Shown here one piece after another: positions 17,581 through 26,185 of a stretch of DNA of 41,173 nucleotides. Every line of letters starts with the position of its first letter. Position 1 is the first letter of the stretch. Source of the stretch: Gemmatimonadota bacterium. Its GTDB lineage: Bacteria > Gemmatimonadota > Gemmatimonadetes > Gemmatimonadales > GWC2-71-9. The stretch spans positions 1-41,173 of the forward strand of contig QKDC01000066.1 in the NCBI GenBank assembly GCA_003246755.1, in the 5' to 3' direction. The translations under genes and the position numbers were made by a program. The notes below the pieces were generated by a model, which ran no database searches, was not told the origin of the DNA, and was given only the letters and a program-made list of their open reading frames with translations.

Positions 17581-18462
17581 TCACCATTCGTCGATCGATT
17601 TGGGCCAGTCGTCCTTCAATAACCGAGAGAGGGCGCGGTCGGCAAGGAGACGTCGCCCCGTCTGGCAGGTGGCACAATAATTCGTTTCGTTTTCGGCGTA
17701 CCTGATCCGTTGCACAGGCGACCCACACACCGGACACGCCTTCCCATATCGGCCATGCACCGCCATACCCTCTCGAAAGGCGGTCACCCTGGTGGGGAAC
17801 GCGCCCTTTGTCTCCGACAGGAGATGCTCGATCCACTCCTCGAGAACATCCTTGGTGGCGTCGTAGAGTCTCCGAACCTCGCCGTCGTCGAGCCGACTCG
17901 TCCAGGTGAGTGGCGAGAGACGGGCTCGATGCAGAATCTCGTCAGAGTACGCGTTCCCAATCCCGCTGAAGAGCCGAGGATCGGTGAGTGCGCGCTTGAG
18001 GGTATGGTTTTCGAACTTGAGCCGGGTGGCGAAGGATTCGACATCGGTTTCCAGTGGTTCCAGGCCGCCACGATCGAAGGTGGAGAGTGTTTCTCGTCCG
18101 CGCACGACGTGGATGGACGCTCGCCGCTTGGTGCCGGCCTCTGTCAGGACGAGGAGTCCATCGGTGAAACCGAGAGTGGCGAGAGAGAGTCGTCGAGGAG
18201 GCTTCTTCCCTGGATCCAGCCATCGCAGTCGACCGGCGATCATCAGATGGATGACCAAGAACAAGTCGTCATCCCCTTCGAGCACGATCTGCTTCCCGAT
18301 CCGTCCGACTCCGATCACCCTTCGGCCATCCCAGGCCGAAGGTTCCGGGTCGACCGATCGGAGCACAAAGGGGTTGAGGATCTGGAGTCGCTCCACCGTC
18401 GCGCCCACGACATGGGTCCTGAGGGCTTCGAGATAGAGGCTGATGTCTGGAAGTTCCGGCAT
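17581..18462 (-). CDS. Fpg/Nei-family bifunctional DNA glycosylase/AP lyase
   Basis: The enzyme excises oxidised bases and cleaves the abasic site. The start is fixed at ATG 18462 because the mature protein must begin with Pro2-Glu3 (MPELPDI), the catalytic imine-forming proline and acid. K57 lies in GRIGKQIVL at the usual place. The helix-two-turn-helix is in GIGNAYSDEILHRARLSP. The zinc finger is CPVC-x16-CATC, followed by a 26-residue tail. Length is 293 residues. Fpg or Nei substrate preference (8-oxoguanine or pyrimidine) cannot be decided by eye. The Asp-box gene follows it closely. Confidence 0.9.
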   Translation of the reverse strand: MPELPDISLYLEALRTHVVGATVERLQILNPFVLRSVDPEPSAWDGRRVIGVGRIGKQIVLEGDDDLFLVIHLMIAGRLRWLDPGKKPPRRLSLATLGFTDGLLVLTEAGTKRRASIHVVRGRETLSTFDRGGLEPLETDVESFATRLKFENHTLKRALTDPRLFSGIGNAYSDEILHRARLSPLTWTSRLDDGEVRRLYDATKDVLEEWIEHLLSETKGAFPTRVTAFREGMAVHGRYGKACPVCGSPVQRIRYAENETNYCATCQTGRRLLADRALSRLLKDDWPKSIDEW

Positions 18463-18518
18463 CGGACCGTAGTGGCGCGAGACGAGGGCGTAGGACATAA
18501 TAGGGCCCACACCGACTC
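18463..18518. promoter_or_regulatory. divergent promoter region, glycosylase / HEAT-cyclophilin
   Basis: This 56-base gap holds CATAAT (18496-18501) for the plus strand and, on nearly the same bases, TATTAT for the minus strand. That is a back-to-back -10 arrangement. No good -35 is seen in either direction, and neither gene has a clear Shine-Dalgarno. Confidence 0.35.
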
Positions 18519-20516
18519 ATGACTACATCACTCACCTTGTTCCTGGCCCTTGTCGCCGCGACTCCACCGCGACAGGACACGCTCGCCCTCCGGCACGCCA
18601 TCATGGTCGCTGAGGATTCCCGTCCCACCGGGGCGCTTGGCGTGGAACCGCTGCTTCAGGGGATCCGCTCTTCGGACGGGGTCACCCAGCGCCTCGCAGT
18701 CAGGGCCCTGGGGCGCCTGGAGCGGGCCGATCTCGCCGAATCCATCGCCCCTCTCATCAGCCACCCGGACCCTGGAGTCAGGGCCGAGGCGGTGAATGCA
18801 CTCGGGCAGAGTCTCACGCGAAGCGATCCGGGGAAGTGGCGAAAGCGCCTGGAGGCACGGATAGGAGTTGAGCGTGATCCCCATGTTCGCGGCGCAATCT
18901 TCCGAACGCTGGGTCGCTTGGCGCTAGGCCCGGGCGAAGATCCCTCGCGGGTAGAAGGAGTCCTGCTCGCGGCCACGTACGAATCGGGAGGAGATGCACC
19001 CGAAGCGGTCCTCGCAGGTGCAACTCATGGCTTGGCTGCCTTTTACGGCAGGACGGCCTCACATCGTTCACCGTCCGATGGAGCGGTGGACCGCTTGAGC
19101 CAGCTCACCCGACCCGGTCACCCGGTGTTGGTCCGCCGGCAGGCACTCGCCGCCTTGGCAAACGGCCGTAGTGTATCAACGGCGACCCTTCGTACGACCA
19201 TCCGAGACACCGACTGGCAGGTCCGTCGGGTTGCAGTGAGCGCTGCCGCGCAGGCCGTGCCGGAACGGGAAGCCATCATCCAAGCTGGATGGAACGACCC
19301 ACACCCCGCGGTGCGACTCGAAGCCCTTCGCTCGAGTGTCCGCCCAGCGGTTTGCGATCGTCTGATAGAGGCTGCCGGCGACAGGGTGCGCATAGTCGCG
19401 CTGCAAGCCGTCGACTTGCTTCCGCATTGCGGGTCGGCCGCTGTGCCCACGCTTTCAGCCCTCGCCCGACCCCCGAGCAACGCGCGCGAATGGCATCTCT
19501 CCGCGCATGCCCTCGTGTCGCTCGCAAGGATCTCCGGCCCCGCTGCCGACTCCACGATCGACGAGTTCGCCGACTCGCCGATTTGGCAGAACCGGATGTA
19601 CGCCGCTCAGGCCGCAGCCGAAACGGGGAACCTCGTGGCCCTCGAAGATCTCGCCACGGATCGCAACCCGAATGTGCGTGAAGCAGCCCTCACCGGCCTC
19701 GGCCGACACGTCGGCCATCAGGCAGATGCGCGCTACATCGCCGCCCTGGGTGCGAGCGATTATCAGCTCGTGATGACCGCAGCCAGGCTGTTGGACAGCA
19801 CCCCCGATCCGTCTGGGACGATACCCGCACTCCTCGGCGCGTTGGAGCGGATCACGAGGGAAGAACGAGAGACCTCCCGCGACCCGCGGATGGCGATCCT
19901 GAATACCCTCGCAACTCTTGCGGGCCCAGCACAGACCTCAACGCTGAGATCCTACCTGAGTGATTTCGATCCCGCGATCGCCCAGCGTGCCGCCGAACTC
20001 GTCACGAAATGGACTCGTCGGGAAACGACGCCGACCCCTAGACGCCCTCCACCAGCTTCGGTTCCAACGTGGGCGGAGTTGACAAGCCTACAAGACGCGG
20101 AGGTGGCATTGGAGATGAGTGACGGCAGCCGTGTGGTGATTGCGCTCTATCCCTTCGAAAGCCCCACCAACACCGCGCGACTCGTTCGCATGGTCCGGGA
20201 AGGGCGATTCGACGGGCTCACTTTCCATCGAGTGGCCCCCAACTTCGTGGTTCAAGGTGGCAGCCCGAACGCCAACGAGTACTCGGGCGACGGGCCCTAT
20301 TCCAGGGATGAACTCACCTTCAGATCACATCTGCGGGGAACCGTTGGGATTTCAACGCGTGGGCGGGATACCGGCGACGGCCAGATCTTCATCAACTTGG
20401 TCGACAACATCCGACTCGATCACAACTACACCATCATTGGGGAAGTTGTGGAGGGGATGGACCACGTGGATGCGTTCCTCGAAGGGGCGATGATCACCCG
20501 AGCAGTGGTTCGTTAG
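18519..20516 (+). CDS. exported HEAT-repeat protein fused to a cyclophilin-type peptidyl-prolyl isomerase
   Basis: The 665-residue protein begins with a short hydrophobic leader. About 450 residues of HEAT-like helical repeats follow (for example VTQRLAVRALGRLERADLAESIAPLI, with repeated DP.VR/AV patterns). A cyclophilin domain sits at about 525-665. Cyclophilin active-site residues are visible in FHRVAPNFVVQGG (Arg, Phe, Gln) and GQIFINL. The usual NGSQFF loop is shortened to GDGQIFI. The likely role is an envelope foldase whose repeat array selects clients. Convergent with the Rieske fusion gene, 13 bases apart. Confidence 0.87.
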   Translation: MTTSLTLFLALVAATPPRQDTLALRHAIMVAEDSRPTGALGVEPLLQGIRSSDGVTQRLAVRALGRLERADLAESIAPLISHPDPGVRAEAVNALGQSLTRSDPGKWRKRLEARIGVERDPHVRGAIFRTLGRLALGPGEDPSRVEGVLLAATYESGGDAPEAVLAGATHGLAAFYGRTASHRSPSDGAVDRLSQLTRPGHPVLVRRQALAALANGRSVSTATLRTTIRDTDWQVRRVAVSAAAQAVPEREAIIQAGWNDPHPAVRLEALRSSVRPAVCDRLIEAAGDRVRIVALQAVDLLPHCGSAAVPTLSALARPPSNAREWHLSAHALVSLARISGPAADSTIDEFADSPIWQNRMYAAQAAAETGNLVALEDLATDRNPNVREAALTGLGRHVGHQADARYIAALGASDYQLVMTAARLLDSTPDPSGTIPALLGALERITREERETSRDPRMAILNTLATLAGPAQTSTLRSYLSDFDPAIAQRAAELVTKWTRRETTPTPRRPPPASVPTWAELTSLQDAEVALEMSDGSRVVIALYPFESPTNTARLVRMVREGRFDGLTFHRVAPNFVVQGGSPNANEYSGDGPYSRDELTFRSHLRGTVGISTRGRDTGDGQIFINLVDNIRLDHNYTIIGEVVEGMDHVDAFLEGAMITRAVVR

Positions 20517-20529
20517 CGCGGTCCCTCAG

Positions 20530-22161
20530 TCAGGTATTCACCCCCGCATATCGGACCCCCGTGAGATCCGCGATTTCCTTCTTCCATGTCGTGAGGTCTG
20601 AATGTTGGAATCCGCTCAAATGGTCATGGCCACAGGCCCGGGCGAGCACCTGCATGAGCTCCACGGTCGCTCTCAGGTAATTGGCCAGGCGTTCGGCTGA
20701 TTGCTCGACGACCAGCCGCGAGCGCAGGTGCGGTTTCTGGGTGGCGATTCCTACTGGACAGTTGTTGGTATGACAGGCGCGCATTGCGAGGCAGCCTACC
20801 GCCTGGATCGCCGAGTTGGCGATTGCCACACCGTCCGCACCCAGGGCCAGGGCCTTGACGAAATCCGATTCGGTCCGAAGCCCGCCGGTGATGATCAGGG
20901 TGACCCCCTTGGCGTCGCGACGATCGAGGTGCTTCCGGGCGCGGGCCAAGGCGGGCATCGTCGGGACCGAAATGTTGTTCTTGAAGATCTCCGGTGCCGC
21001 CCCGGTCGCACCCCCGCGGCCATCGAGGATGATGTAGTCGGCACTGCATTCAAGGGCGAAGTCGATATCGTCTTCGATATGCTGGGCCGACAGCTTGAAT
21101 CCGATCGGGATGCCCCCGGTTCGCTCGCGCACCTGGTCTGCAACGCGCCGAAAATCGACTGGAGTCACGAGATCGGGGAATACCGGTGGGCTGATGGCCG
21201 ACTTCCCTGGTTCCAGGCCACGAACGGCGGCGATCTTCTCTGTGACCTTGGCCCCCGGGAGATGCCCACCGGTCCCGGTTTTGGCGCCCTGCCCTCCCTT
21301 GAAATGGAACGCTTGCGCCTTGGCTGCCGCGTCGAGACTCCACCCAAACTTGGCTGACGCGAGTTCGTAGAAATACCTGGAGTTCGCCTCCTGTTCCTCA
21401 GGGAGCATCCCGCCTTCACCCGAGCAGATCCCGGTCCCCGCACGCTCGGCTCCCATGGCAAGCGCGACCTTCGCCTCCTGGCTCAGCGCGCCGAAGCTCA
21501 TGTCGCTGACAAAGAGAGGGATCTCGAGTCGAAGCGGCTTCGCGGCGTTCGGGCCGATGATCAACTCCGTCGCAACGGGAACGTCGTCTGTGAGCGGACG
21601 GCTGGCGAGCTGGGCCGTGAGGATTTGGATGTCATTCCAACGCGGCAACTCTGTGAGCGGCACCCCCATCGCCGAGACCGCCCCATGATGGCCAACCTTC
21701 GTGAGACCGTCACGAGCCAATGACTGGATGTATCCGTTGCTGGGCTCCTCAGGCCCACCATGCGGGTCCTGGTAGAGGCCGAGGTATGTGTCCCGATCGA
21801 AAGGTTGGGGGTGCGTCGTGGCCCACTGTTGAACTTCAACCTGATCAACCATGACGGCGTCCGCCTCATGATCCACCCATGAGGAAAACCGCTGCAGGGC
21901 TTCATCGTTGTTGTATTCACTGATGCCACTGTCGTAGCGATAATCCCATCCATGAACACCACAGATCAGGTTGGCACCTGACACATAGCCGTCGGCGAGC
22001 AGGGCACCGCGATGATGGCACCTTCCGTACATCACCGACACCCGATCGTCATAGCGGATCACGACAAGGTCGACTCCGGCGACCAGCGCGTACCTTGGTT
22101 GGCGATCAGGGAGGGTGCTCCATTTGGCAACGGTCACGGCGTCGGAGGTCTGAACCGTCAT
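20530..22161 (-). CDS. Rieske domain fused to glutamate-synthase-like FMN/Fe-S domain
   Basis: The 543-residue fusion carries a Rieske [2Fe-2S] domain at residues about 10-115 (C48-x-H50, C67-x2-H70). It is joined to a glutamate synthase central/FMN domain (about 150-520). The latter shows FVSDMSFGALSQEAKVALA, FHFKGGQGAKTG and the 3Fe-4S cysteines C457, C463 and C468 in CHTNNCPVGIATQ. There is no glutaminase (Ntn) domain, so it is not a complete glutamate synthase. It may be an oxidoreductase fed electrons through the Rieske cluster. ATG 22161 has GGAG at good spacing. The substrate is unknown. Confidence 0.85.
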   Translation of the reverse strand: MTVQTSDAVTVAKWSTLPDRQPRYALVAGVDLVVIRYDDRVSVMYGRCHHRGALLADGYVSGANLICGVHGWDYRYDSGISEYNNDEALQRFSSWVDHEADAVMVDQVEVQQWATTHPQPFDRDTYLGLYQDPHGGPEEPSNGYIQSLARDGLTKVGHHGAVSAMGVPLTELPRWNDIQILTAQLASRPLTDDVPVATELIIGPNAAKPLRLEIPLFVSDMSFGALSQEAKVALAMGAERAGTGICSGEGGMLPEEQEANSRYFYELASAKFGWSLDAAAKAQAFHFKGGQGAKTGTGGHLPGAKVTEKIAAVRGLEPGKSAISPPVFPDLVTPVDFRRVADQVRERTGGIPIGFKLSAQHIEDDIDFALECSADYIILDGRGGATGAAPEIFKNNISVPTMPALARARKHLDRRDAKGVTLIITGGLRTESDFVKALALGADGVAIANSAIQAVGCLAMRACHTNNCPVGIATQKPHLRSRLVVEQSAERLANYLRATVELMQVLARACGHDHLSGFQHSDLTTWKKEIADLTGVRYAGVNT

Positions 22162-22209
22162 CGGTACTCCGGTTTGTTGGCGGCCATCGCGGTCTGCCTA
22201 ACCGCCCGG

Positions 22210-22238
22210 TTGGACATGCGGGCTCGTGATGATAAGCT
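22210..22238 (+). promoter_or_regulatory. candidate promoter of hydrolase-dipeptidase-DinB-sirtuin operon
   Basis: TTGGAC (22210-22215), 17 bases, then TAAGCT (22233-22238), about 26 bases before the ATG at 22265. It lies in the gap after the divergent Rieske-fusion start. Confidence 0.4.
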
Positions 22239-22264
22239 AAACCACTCCATTCGAGGCGTTGCCC

Positions 22265-23110
22265 ATGCGCTTGGCTTTTCTTGTGTTGTTCACCCTTGGG
22301 ACTCCCCTCTGGGCCCAGAAAGCGGGAGCCGCTCGGCGCTCCGACAACGGGCTCAGCTACATGGTGACGGGACAAGGACCACGGGACATCGTCCTCATTC
22401 ATGGGTCCAATCTCGATCACAGGATGTGGGAGGCGGAGGCCACGACCCTGTCCGCCACCGCACGTGTGCTCCGGTACGACCTGCGCGGCCACGGGGCCTC
22501 CACTGACCCAACCATGCCTTACTCGGCCTGGGAGGATCTTCGCGGTTTGCTTGATGAAGTGGACATGGAGCGGGTGGCCTTGGTCGGTCTCTCTGCCGGT
22601 GCGGGCATCGCGCTGGATTTCACGCTCACCTACCCCGACCGCGTCGAGGCCCTCGTCCTCGCCTCCCCCACCATCAGCGGCTACACCCCGACCGCACGAC
22701 CGGCATTCTTCGATGATCTCGTTTCTGCCATTCGGGCGAAAGATTACGAACAGGCCAACGAGGTCCTGCTTGCATCATCGGTCCTTGCCGTCCCAGATGC
22801 GAGCAGCTCACTGGTACGCGAGATGGTGCGTGGCAACGTCCGACTCTGGACCCTCGACCCGACTCACCAGCAAGCCCTATCTCCTCCGGCGCTTCAGCGT
22901 TTGTCCGACCTGGCCAAGCCTGTCCTGATCCTCGTGGGGGAGAACGACGTCGCGGACATCCACGCGCAGGCCAGCCTGCTGAAGCGTGAAGTCGCCGGAA
23001 GCCGACTCGTGACGATCCCCGGTGGAGGTCACCTGCTCAATCTGACCTCGCCCGCACGGTTTGCCGAAGAACTGAGGACGTTTTTCTCCCGGCTTGGGCC
23101 ACCTCGATGA
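22265..23110 (+). CDS. secreted alpha/beta hydrolase
   Basis: The 281-residue alpha/beta hydrolase has a signal peptide ending LWA before Gln18. HGSNLDHRMW is the oxyanion region, GLSAGAG the nucleophile elbow, LVGENDVAD the acid and GGGHLL the histidine, so the triad is complete. I start at ATG 22265 with GAGG eight bases upstream; an in-frame TTG two codons earlier is less likely. It heads an operon with dipeptidase, DinB-like and sirtuin genes. The substrate is unknown, possibly an ester or lactone. Confidence 0.88.
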   Translation: MRLAFLVLFTLGTPLWAQKAGAARRSDNGLSYMVTGQGPRDIVLIHGSNLDHRMWEAEATTLSATARVLRYDLRGHGASTDPTMPYSAWEDLRGLLDEVDMERVALVGLSAGAGIALDFTLTYPDRVEALVLASPTISGYTPTARPAFFDDLVSAIRAKDYEQANEVLLASSVLAVPDASSSLVREMVRGNVRLWTLDPTHQQALSPPALQRLSDLAKPVLILVGENDVADIHAQASLLKREVAGSRLVTIPGGGHLLNLTSPARFAEELRTFFSRLGPPR

Positions 23111-23120
23111 TGGAGACACC

Positions 23121-24206
23121 ATGAGGATCGATCGCAGGAGTTTCGTCGGTGCGCTGGCCGGCCCGGTTCTCCTCCACGTGGAGCGGCGTTGGCGACCGGC
23201 TCTCTCCCAGCAATCTCCTCGGCAGGTCATCGACGGCCTCGGGGAGATCCGAATCGACTACGACACTGTACTTCTTGACGAGATTAGGGCGAGCGGCCTC
23301 ACTGGGGCTTTGGTGACCGTCGGCAACCCTGCCCTCCAGGGAGCGACAGCGTTCCAGGACATGGCCGGGGAAGTGGCAGCCTACGAGCGACACATCGCCG
23401 CGCATGCAAGTCGACTCGAATTGGTGACGAGCGGGGCAGGTTTCGACCGCGCGGCGGCCGGCGGCCGGATCGGCATCCTCCTCTACACCCAGAACGCAAC
23501 CCCGCTCGAGGACGATGTCAATCGTGTGAGCGTCCTGCGACGACTCGGAGTCAGGGTGATTCAACTCACGTACAATACGCGGAACCTGCTCGGTGATGGC
23601 TGTCTCGAACGGACCAATGTCGGGCTCAGCAACTTCGGCATCGAAGTGATCGCCCGGATGAACGCGGAACGCATGTTGGTGGATGTGTCACATTGTGGTG
23701 AGGCCACGAGCCTGGACGCGATGGGCCATTCGACCTCCCCGGCTGTGATCACCCACTCCGGATGCCGGATGGTGTACGACCATCCACGGAACAAATCGGA
23801 CGAGGTTCTTCGTGCAATGGCCGATCGTGGCGGGGTCATCGGGATCATGCAGCTCAATCCCTACCTCGGACCCAAGGAGAGAAACACCTTGGAGGAGTAC
23901 ATGGCCCATATCGACCATGCGATACAGGTCGCGGGCGTGGAGCACGTGGGAATCGGGAGCGATCGCGAATATAAGACGATCCCCGACACTGAGGAGGAGC
24001 GCCTCCGGTTAGAGCGAGAGTTATCACGCCTCCGGCCGAGCAACTCGACCGGTTTCCGTTGGCCGTTCTTCCTCTCCGAACTCAACCATCCCCGCCGCAT
24101 GGAAACCATCGCGCGGGCCTTGCGCCAACGTGGTCGTACCGCACGTGAGGTCGATCTCATCATGGGTGGGAACTTCCGGCGCCTCTTCGGTGAGGTGCTG
24201 GGATGA
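23121..24206 (+). CDS. membrane dipeptidase-like (peptidase M19) protein with Tat-like leader
   Basis: The 361-residue M19-family protein has an N-terminal twin-arginine-like leader (DRRSFVGALAGPVLL). LVDVSHCGEAT (H191), ITHSGCRMVYDHPRNKSDE (H212) and HVGIGSD (D281) are the second-half metal and active-site motifs. The first-half ligands differ: canonical DGHxD reads DGLGE (L40, E42), and the bridging glutamate position falls in LLYTQNATPLEDD (Q124). It may bind one metal or none, or be a distinct subfamily. ATG 23121 has GGAG upstream. It overlaps the next gene as ATGA. Confidence 0.82.
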   Translation: MRIDRRSFVGALAGPVLLHVERRWRPALSQQSPRQVIDGLGEIRIDYDTVLLDEIRASGLTGALVTVGNPALQGATAFQDMAGEVAAYERHIAAHASRLELVTSGAGFDRAAAGGRIGILLYTQNATPLEDDVNRVSVLRRLGVRVIQLTYNTRNLLGDGCLERTNVGLSNFGIEVIARMNAERMLVDVSHCGEATSLDAMGHSTSPAVITHSGCRMVYDHPRNKSDEVLRAMADRGGVIGIMQLNPYLGPKERNTLEEYMAHIDHAIQVAGVEHVGIGSDREYKTIPDTEEERLRLERELSRLRPSNSTGFRWPFFLSELNHPRRMETIARALRQRGRTAREVDLIMGGNFRRLFGEVLG

Positions 24207-24727
24207 CCTCACCGGCGCTAGCCTTCATCCAACAGTCCCGCGTCTATCTCCGGGACGACTTCTTCCCCCGCATCAACCTCTGTCTCGACGCTCTCGAAGC
24301 CAAGGACATCTGGTGGCGCCCCAACGAGGCCTCGAACAGCATCGGCAACCTGGTACTACACCTCGCCGGCAATGCCAGGCAGTGGATCGTGTCGGGCGTA
24401 GGAGGAAAGCCCGACACCCGCGCGCGCCAGGAGGAGTTCGACCGCCGAGAGCCCATGCCAAGGGAAGAACTCACGAGGCGCCTCCAAGCGACCCTCGCGG
24501 AGGTGGACGATGTTCTCGCCACACTTCGGGTGGAGCAACTCCTGGAGCCCAGACTCATCCAGGGTTACGACACCACGGTGCTCGGCGCCGTGTATCACGT
24601 GGTCGAGCATTTCGCCATGCACACCGGCCAGATCATTCTCCTCACCAAGGCCCGAACCGGCCGCGATCTCGGTTTCTACCGGGTGAAGAACGGGATCGCC
24701 AAGCCCACCTGGCACGAGCGTCCATGA
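24203..24727 (+). CDS. DinB/YfiT-like (DUF1572-type) putative metal-dependent protein
   Basis: The 174-residue four-helix-bundle protein is of the DinB superfamily (unrelated to the polymerase also called DinB). Candidate metal-binding histidines lie in LVLHLAGNARQWI, with the paired motif YHVVEHFAMHTGQI. Related proteins include thiol-dependent S-transferases. It is coupled by ATGA overlaps to the dipeptidase upstream and the sirtuin downstream. The specific reaction is unknown. Confidence 0.8.
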   Translation: MTSPALAFIQQSRVYLRDDFFPRINLCLDALEAKDIWWRPNEASNSIGNLVLHLAGNARQWIVSGVGGKPDTRARQEEFDRREPMPREELTRRLQATLAEVDDVLATLRVEQLLEPRLIQGYDTTVLGAVYHVVEHFAMHTGQIILLTKARTGRDLGFYRVKNGIAKPTWHERP

Positions 24728-25488
24728 TCACGACCGTCGAGGCCGTCGCCCAGTTGCTGGCCCAGGCAAAGCGGGTCGCGGTTCTCACCGGTGCCGGCGT
24801 CTCGGCGGAGAGTGGCATTCCCACCTTCAGGGACGCGATGACGGGGATGTGGTCCCGATTCGATCCTTTCGAACTCGCGAGTCCGGAGGGATTCGCGAGG
24901 CAGCCTGCCATGGTCTGGAACTGGTACGCGGAGCGACGCGCGAGCGTGGGCAAGGCCAAGCCGAACCCTGGGCACTTTGCTCTCGCGGAGATCGAGCGGA
25001 GAGTCCGTCACTTCACCTTGATCACCCAGAACGTGGACGGGCTGCATCAGCAGGCGGGGAGCAGGAGGGTCATCGAGCTCCACGGGAACATCCGCCGCGT
25101 CAAGTGCTCTCGGGATGGGGGTGTAAAAGACGGTTGGACCGAGGATGGGGAGGTACCCCCGCGGTGTTCCGAGTGCGGAGGCTATCTGCGGCCCGACGTG
25201 GTGTGGTTCGGGGAACTGCTGCCCGCTCGCGCGCTCCAGGAGGCGGGCTCGGCGTCCTTGGATTGTGATCTCTTCTTCTCCATAGGTACCTCGAACCTCG
25301 TCGAACCTGCCGCCTCCCTGCCCTGGACGGCCCACCGCCATGGTGCCAAGGTGGTGGTCGTAAACCCGACGGACGAGGGACAGCGTCGGGGGCCTGGCAT
25401 CGAGTACCTGCTTGGCAATTCGGGCGAGATCCTCTCGCAGGTGGTGAATGCCGCCTGGCACAAAACCTCCAAGGCAACGCACTCGTAA
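24724..25488 (+). CDS. sirtuin NAD-dependent deacylase (class III-like) with altered zinc site
   Basis: The 254-residue Sir2 protein removes acyl groups from lysines using NAD. GAGVSAESGIPTFRD and TQNVDGLH bind NAD; H120 is the catalytic histidine. Y68-x-x-R71 (WYAERR) matches the motif that favours succinyl or malonyl lysine in SIRT5/CobB-like enzymes. The zinc ribbon is incomplete: the first pair reads C128-S-R-D131 instead of C-x2-C, while C148-x2-C151 is intact. The start ATG overlaps the DinB-like gene stop; the open frame upstream (to 24130) runs through that gene and is not used. Confidence 0.9.
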   Translation: MITTVEAVAQLLAQAKRVAVLTGAGVSAESGIPTFRDAMTGMWSRFDPFELASPEGFARQPAMVWNWYAERRASVGKAKPNPGHFALAEIERRVRHFTLITQNVDGLHQQAGSRRVIELHGNIRRVKCSRDGGVKDGWTEDGEVPPRCSECGGYLRPDVVWFGELLPARALQEAGSASLDCDLFFSIGTSNLVEPAASLPWTAHRHGAKVVVVNPTDEGQRRGPGIEYLLGNSGEILSQVVNAAWHKTSKATHS

Positions 25489-25577
25489 GGCTATCATGGC
25501 TTGCGATCCCGCTTACACGGCAGTCTCTTTCATACTTGTCACCATCCACGCCCAATCCACCTAACTGGAGGAATAAC

Positions 25578-26144
25578 ATGAAGTTACGTCTTGCCACCAT
25601 CCTGCTGATGGCCTCAGCAACAGCCCTGAGCGCCCAGCAGGAGGAGCGGCACAAGGCAGATGCCACCGAGCATCAGATGATGATGGACCATGGTCTGGTG
25701 AAGTCGGTCACGCCGCTTTACACCAGCATCCGCGGCTTCCTCATCAAGTCAGCGGAACAGATGCCGGAGTCCGATTACGGCTTCAAGCCGACGCCGGAGG
25801 TCCGTTCGTTTGGTGAGTTGATCGGCCACGTCGCGAACGCTTCGTACCTCTTCTGCTCGGGCGCCATGAGTGAGAAGAGCCCCGCGAAGGTCGACTACGA
25901 GAAGACCGTGACCGCCAAGGCCGGGCTAGTCGAAGGACTCAAGGCTGCACTGGCCTATTGCGACAAGGCCTATGAGATGTCGGACATGAAGTCGGTCGAG
26001 AAGGTAACCTTCTTCGGCACCGAGAACACCCGTCTCTGGGTGCTCAACTTCAACGTGGCTCATGACTTCGAGCACTACGGCAACATCGTGACCTATATGC
26101 GTCTCAAGGGTATGGTGCCGCCGTCGAGCCAGCGCGGTCAGTAA
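25578..26144 (+). CDS. secreted DinB-family protein
   Basis: The 188-residue protein has a clean signal peptide (MKLRLATILLMASATALSA) with cleavage before Gln20. A DinB-like four-helix domain follows: FGELIGHVANASYLFCSG, then NVAHDFEHYGNIVTYMRLKG supplies histidines typical of the fold. Export of this fold is common in the style of genome suggested here. ATG 25578 has a strong GGAGG (25567-25571) six bases upstream; the longer frame lacks support. Function unknown. Convergent with the DUF5916 gene. Confidence 0.85.
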   Translation: MKLRLATILLMASATALSAQQEERHKADATEHQMMMDHGLVKSVTPLYTSIRGFLIKSAEQMPESDYGFKPTPEVRSFGELIGHVANASYLFCSGAMSEKSPAKVDYEKTVTAKAGLVEGLKAALAYCDKAYEMSDMKSVEKVTFFGTENTRLWVLNFNVAHDFEHYGNIVTYMRLKGMVPPSSQRGQ

Positions 26145-26185
26145 ACACTAGTACTCGAGTGTGACCGGGCAGCGCGCCCGACCCG

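Noticed and set aside
24130-24723. N-terminal extension of the sirtuin frame
   Set aside because: It overlaps the DinB-family gene completely and is Arg/Pro-rich; the sirtuin has a conserved start at 24724 coupled by ATGA.
26145-26185. CGGGC-AGCGC-GCCCG hairpin between convergent DinB-family and DUF5916 genes
   Set aside because: Only 5 bp of stem and no T-tract on either strand; too weak to call a terminator.
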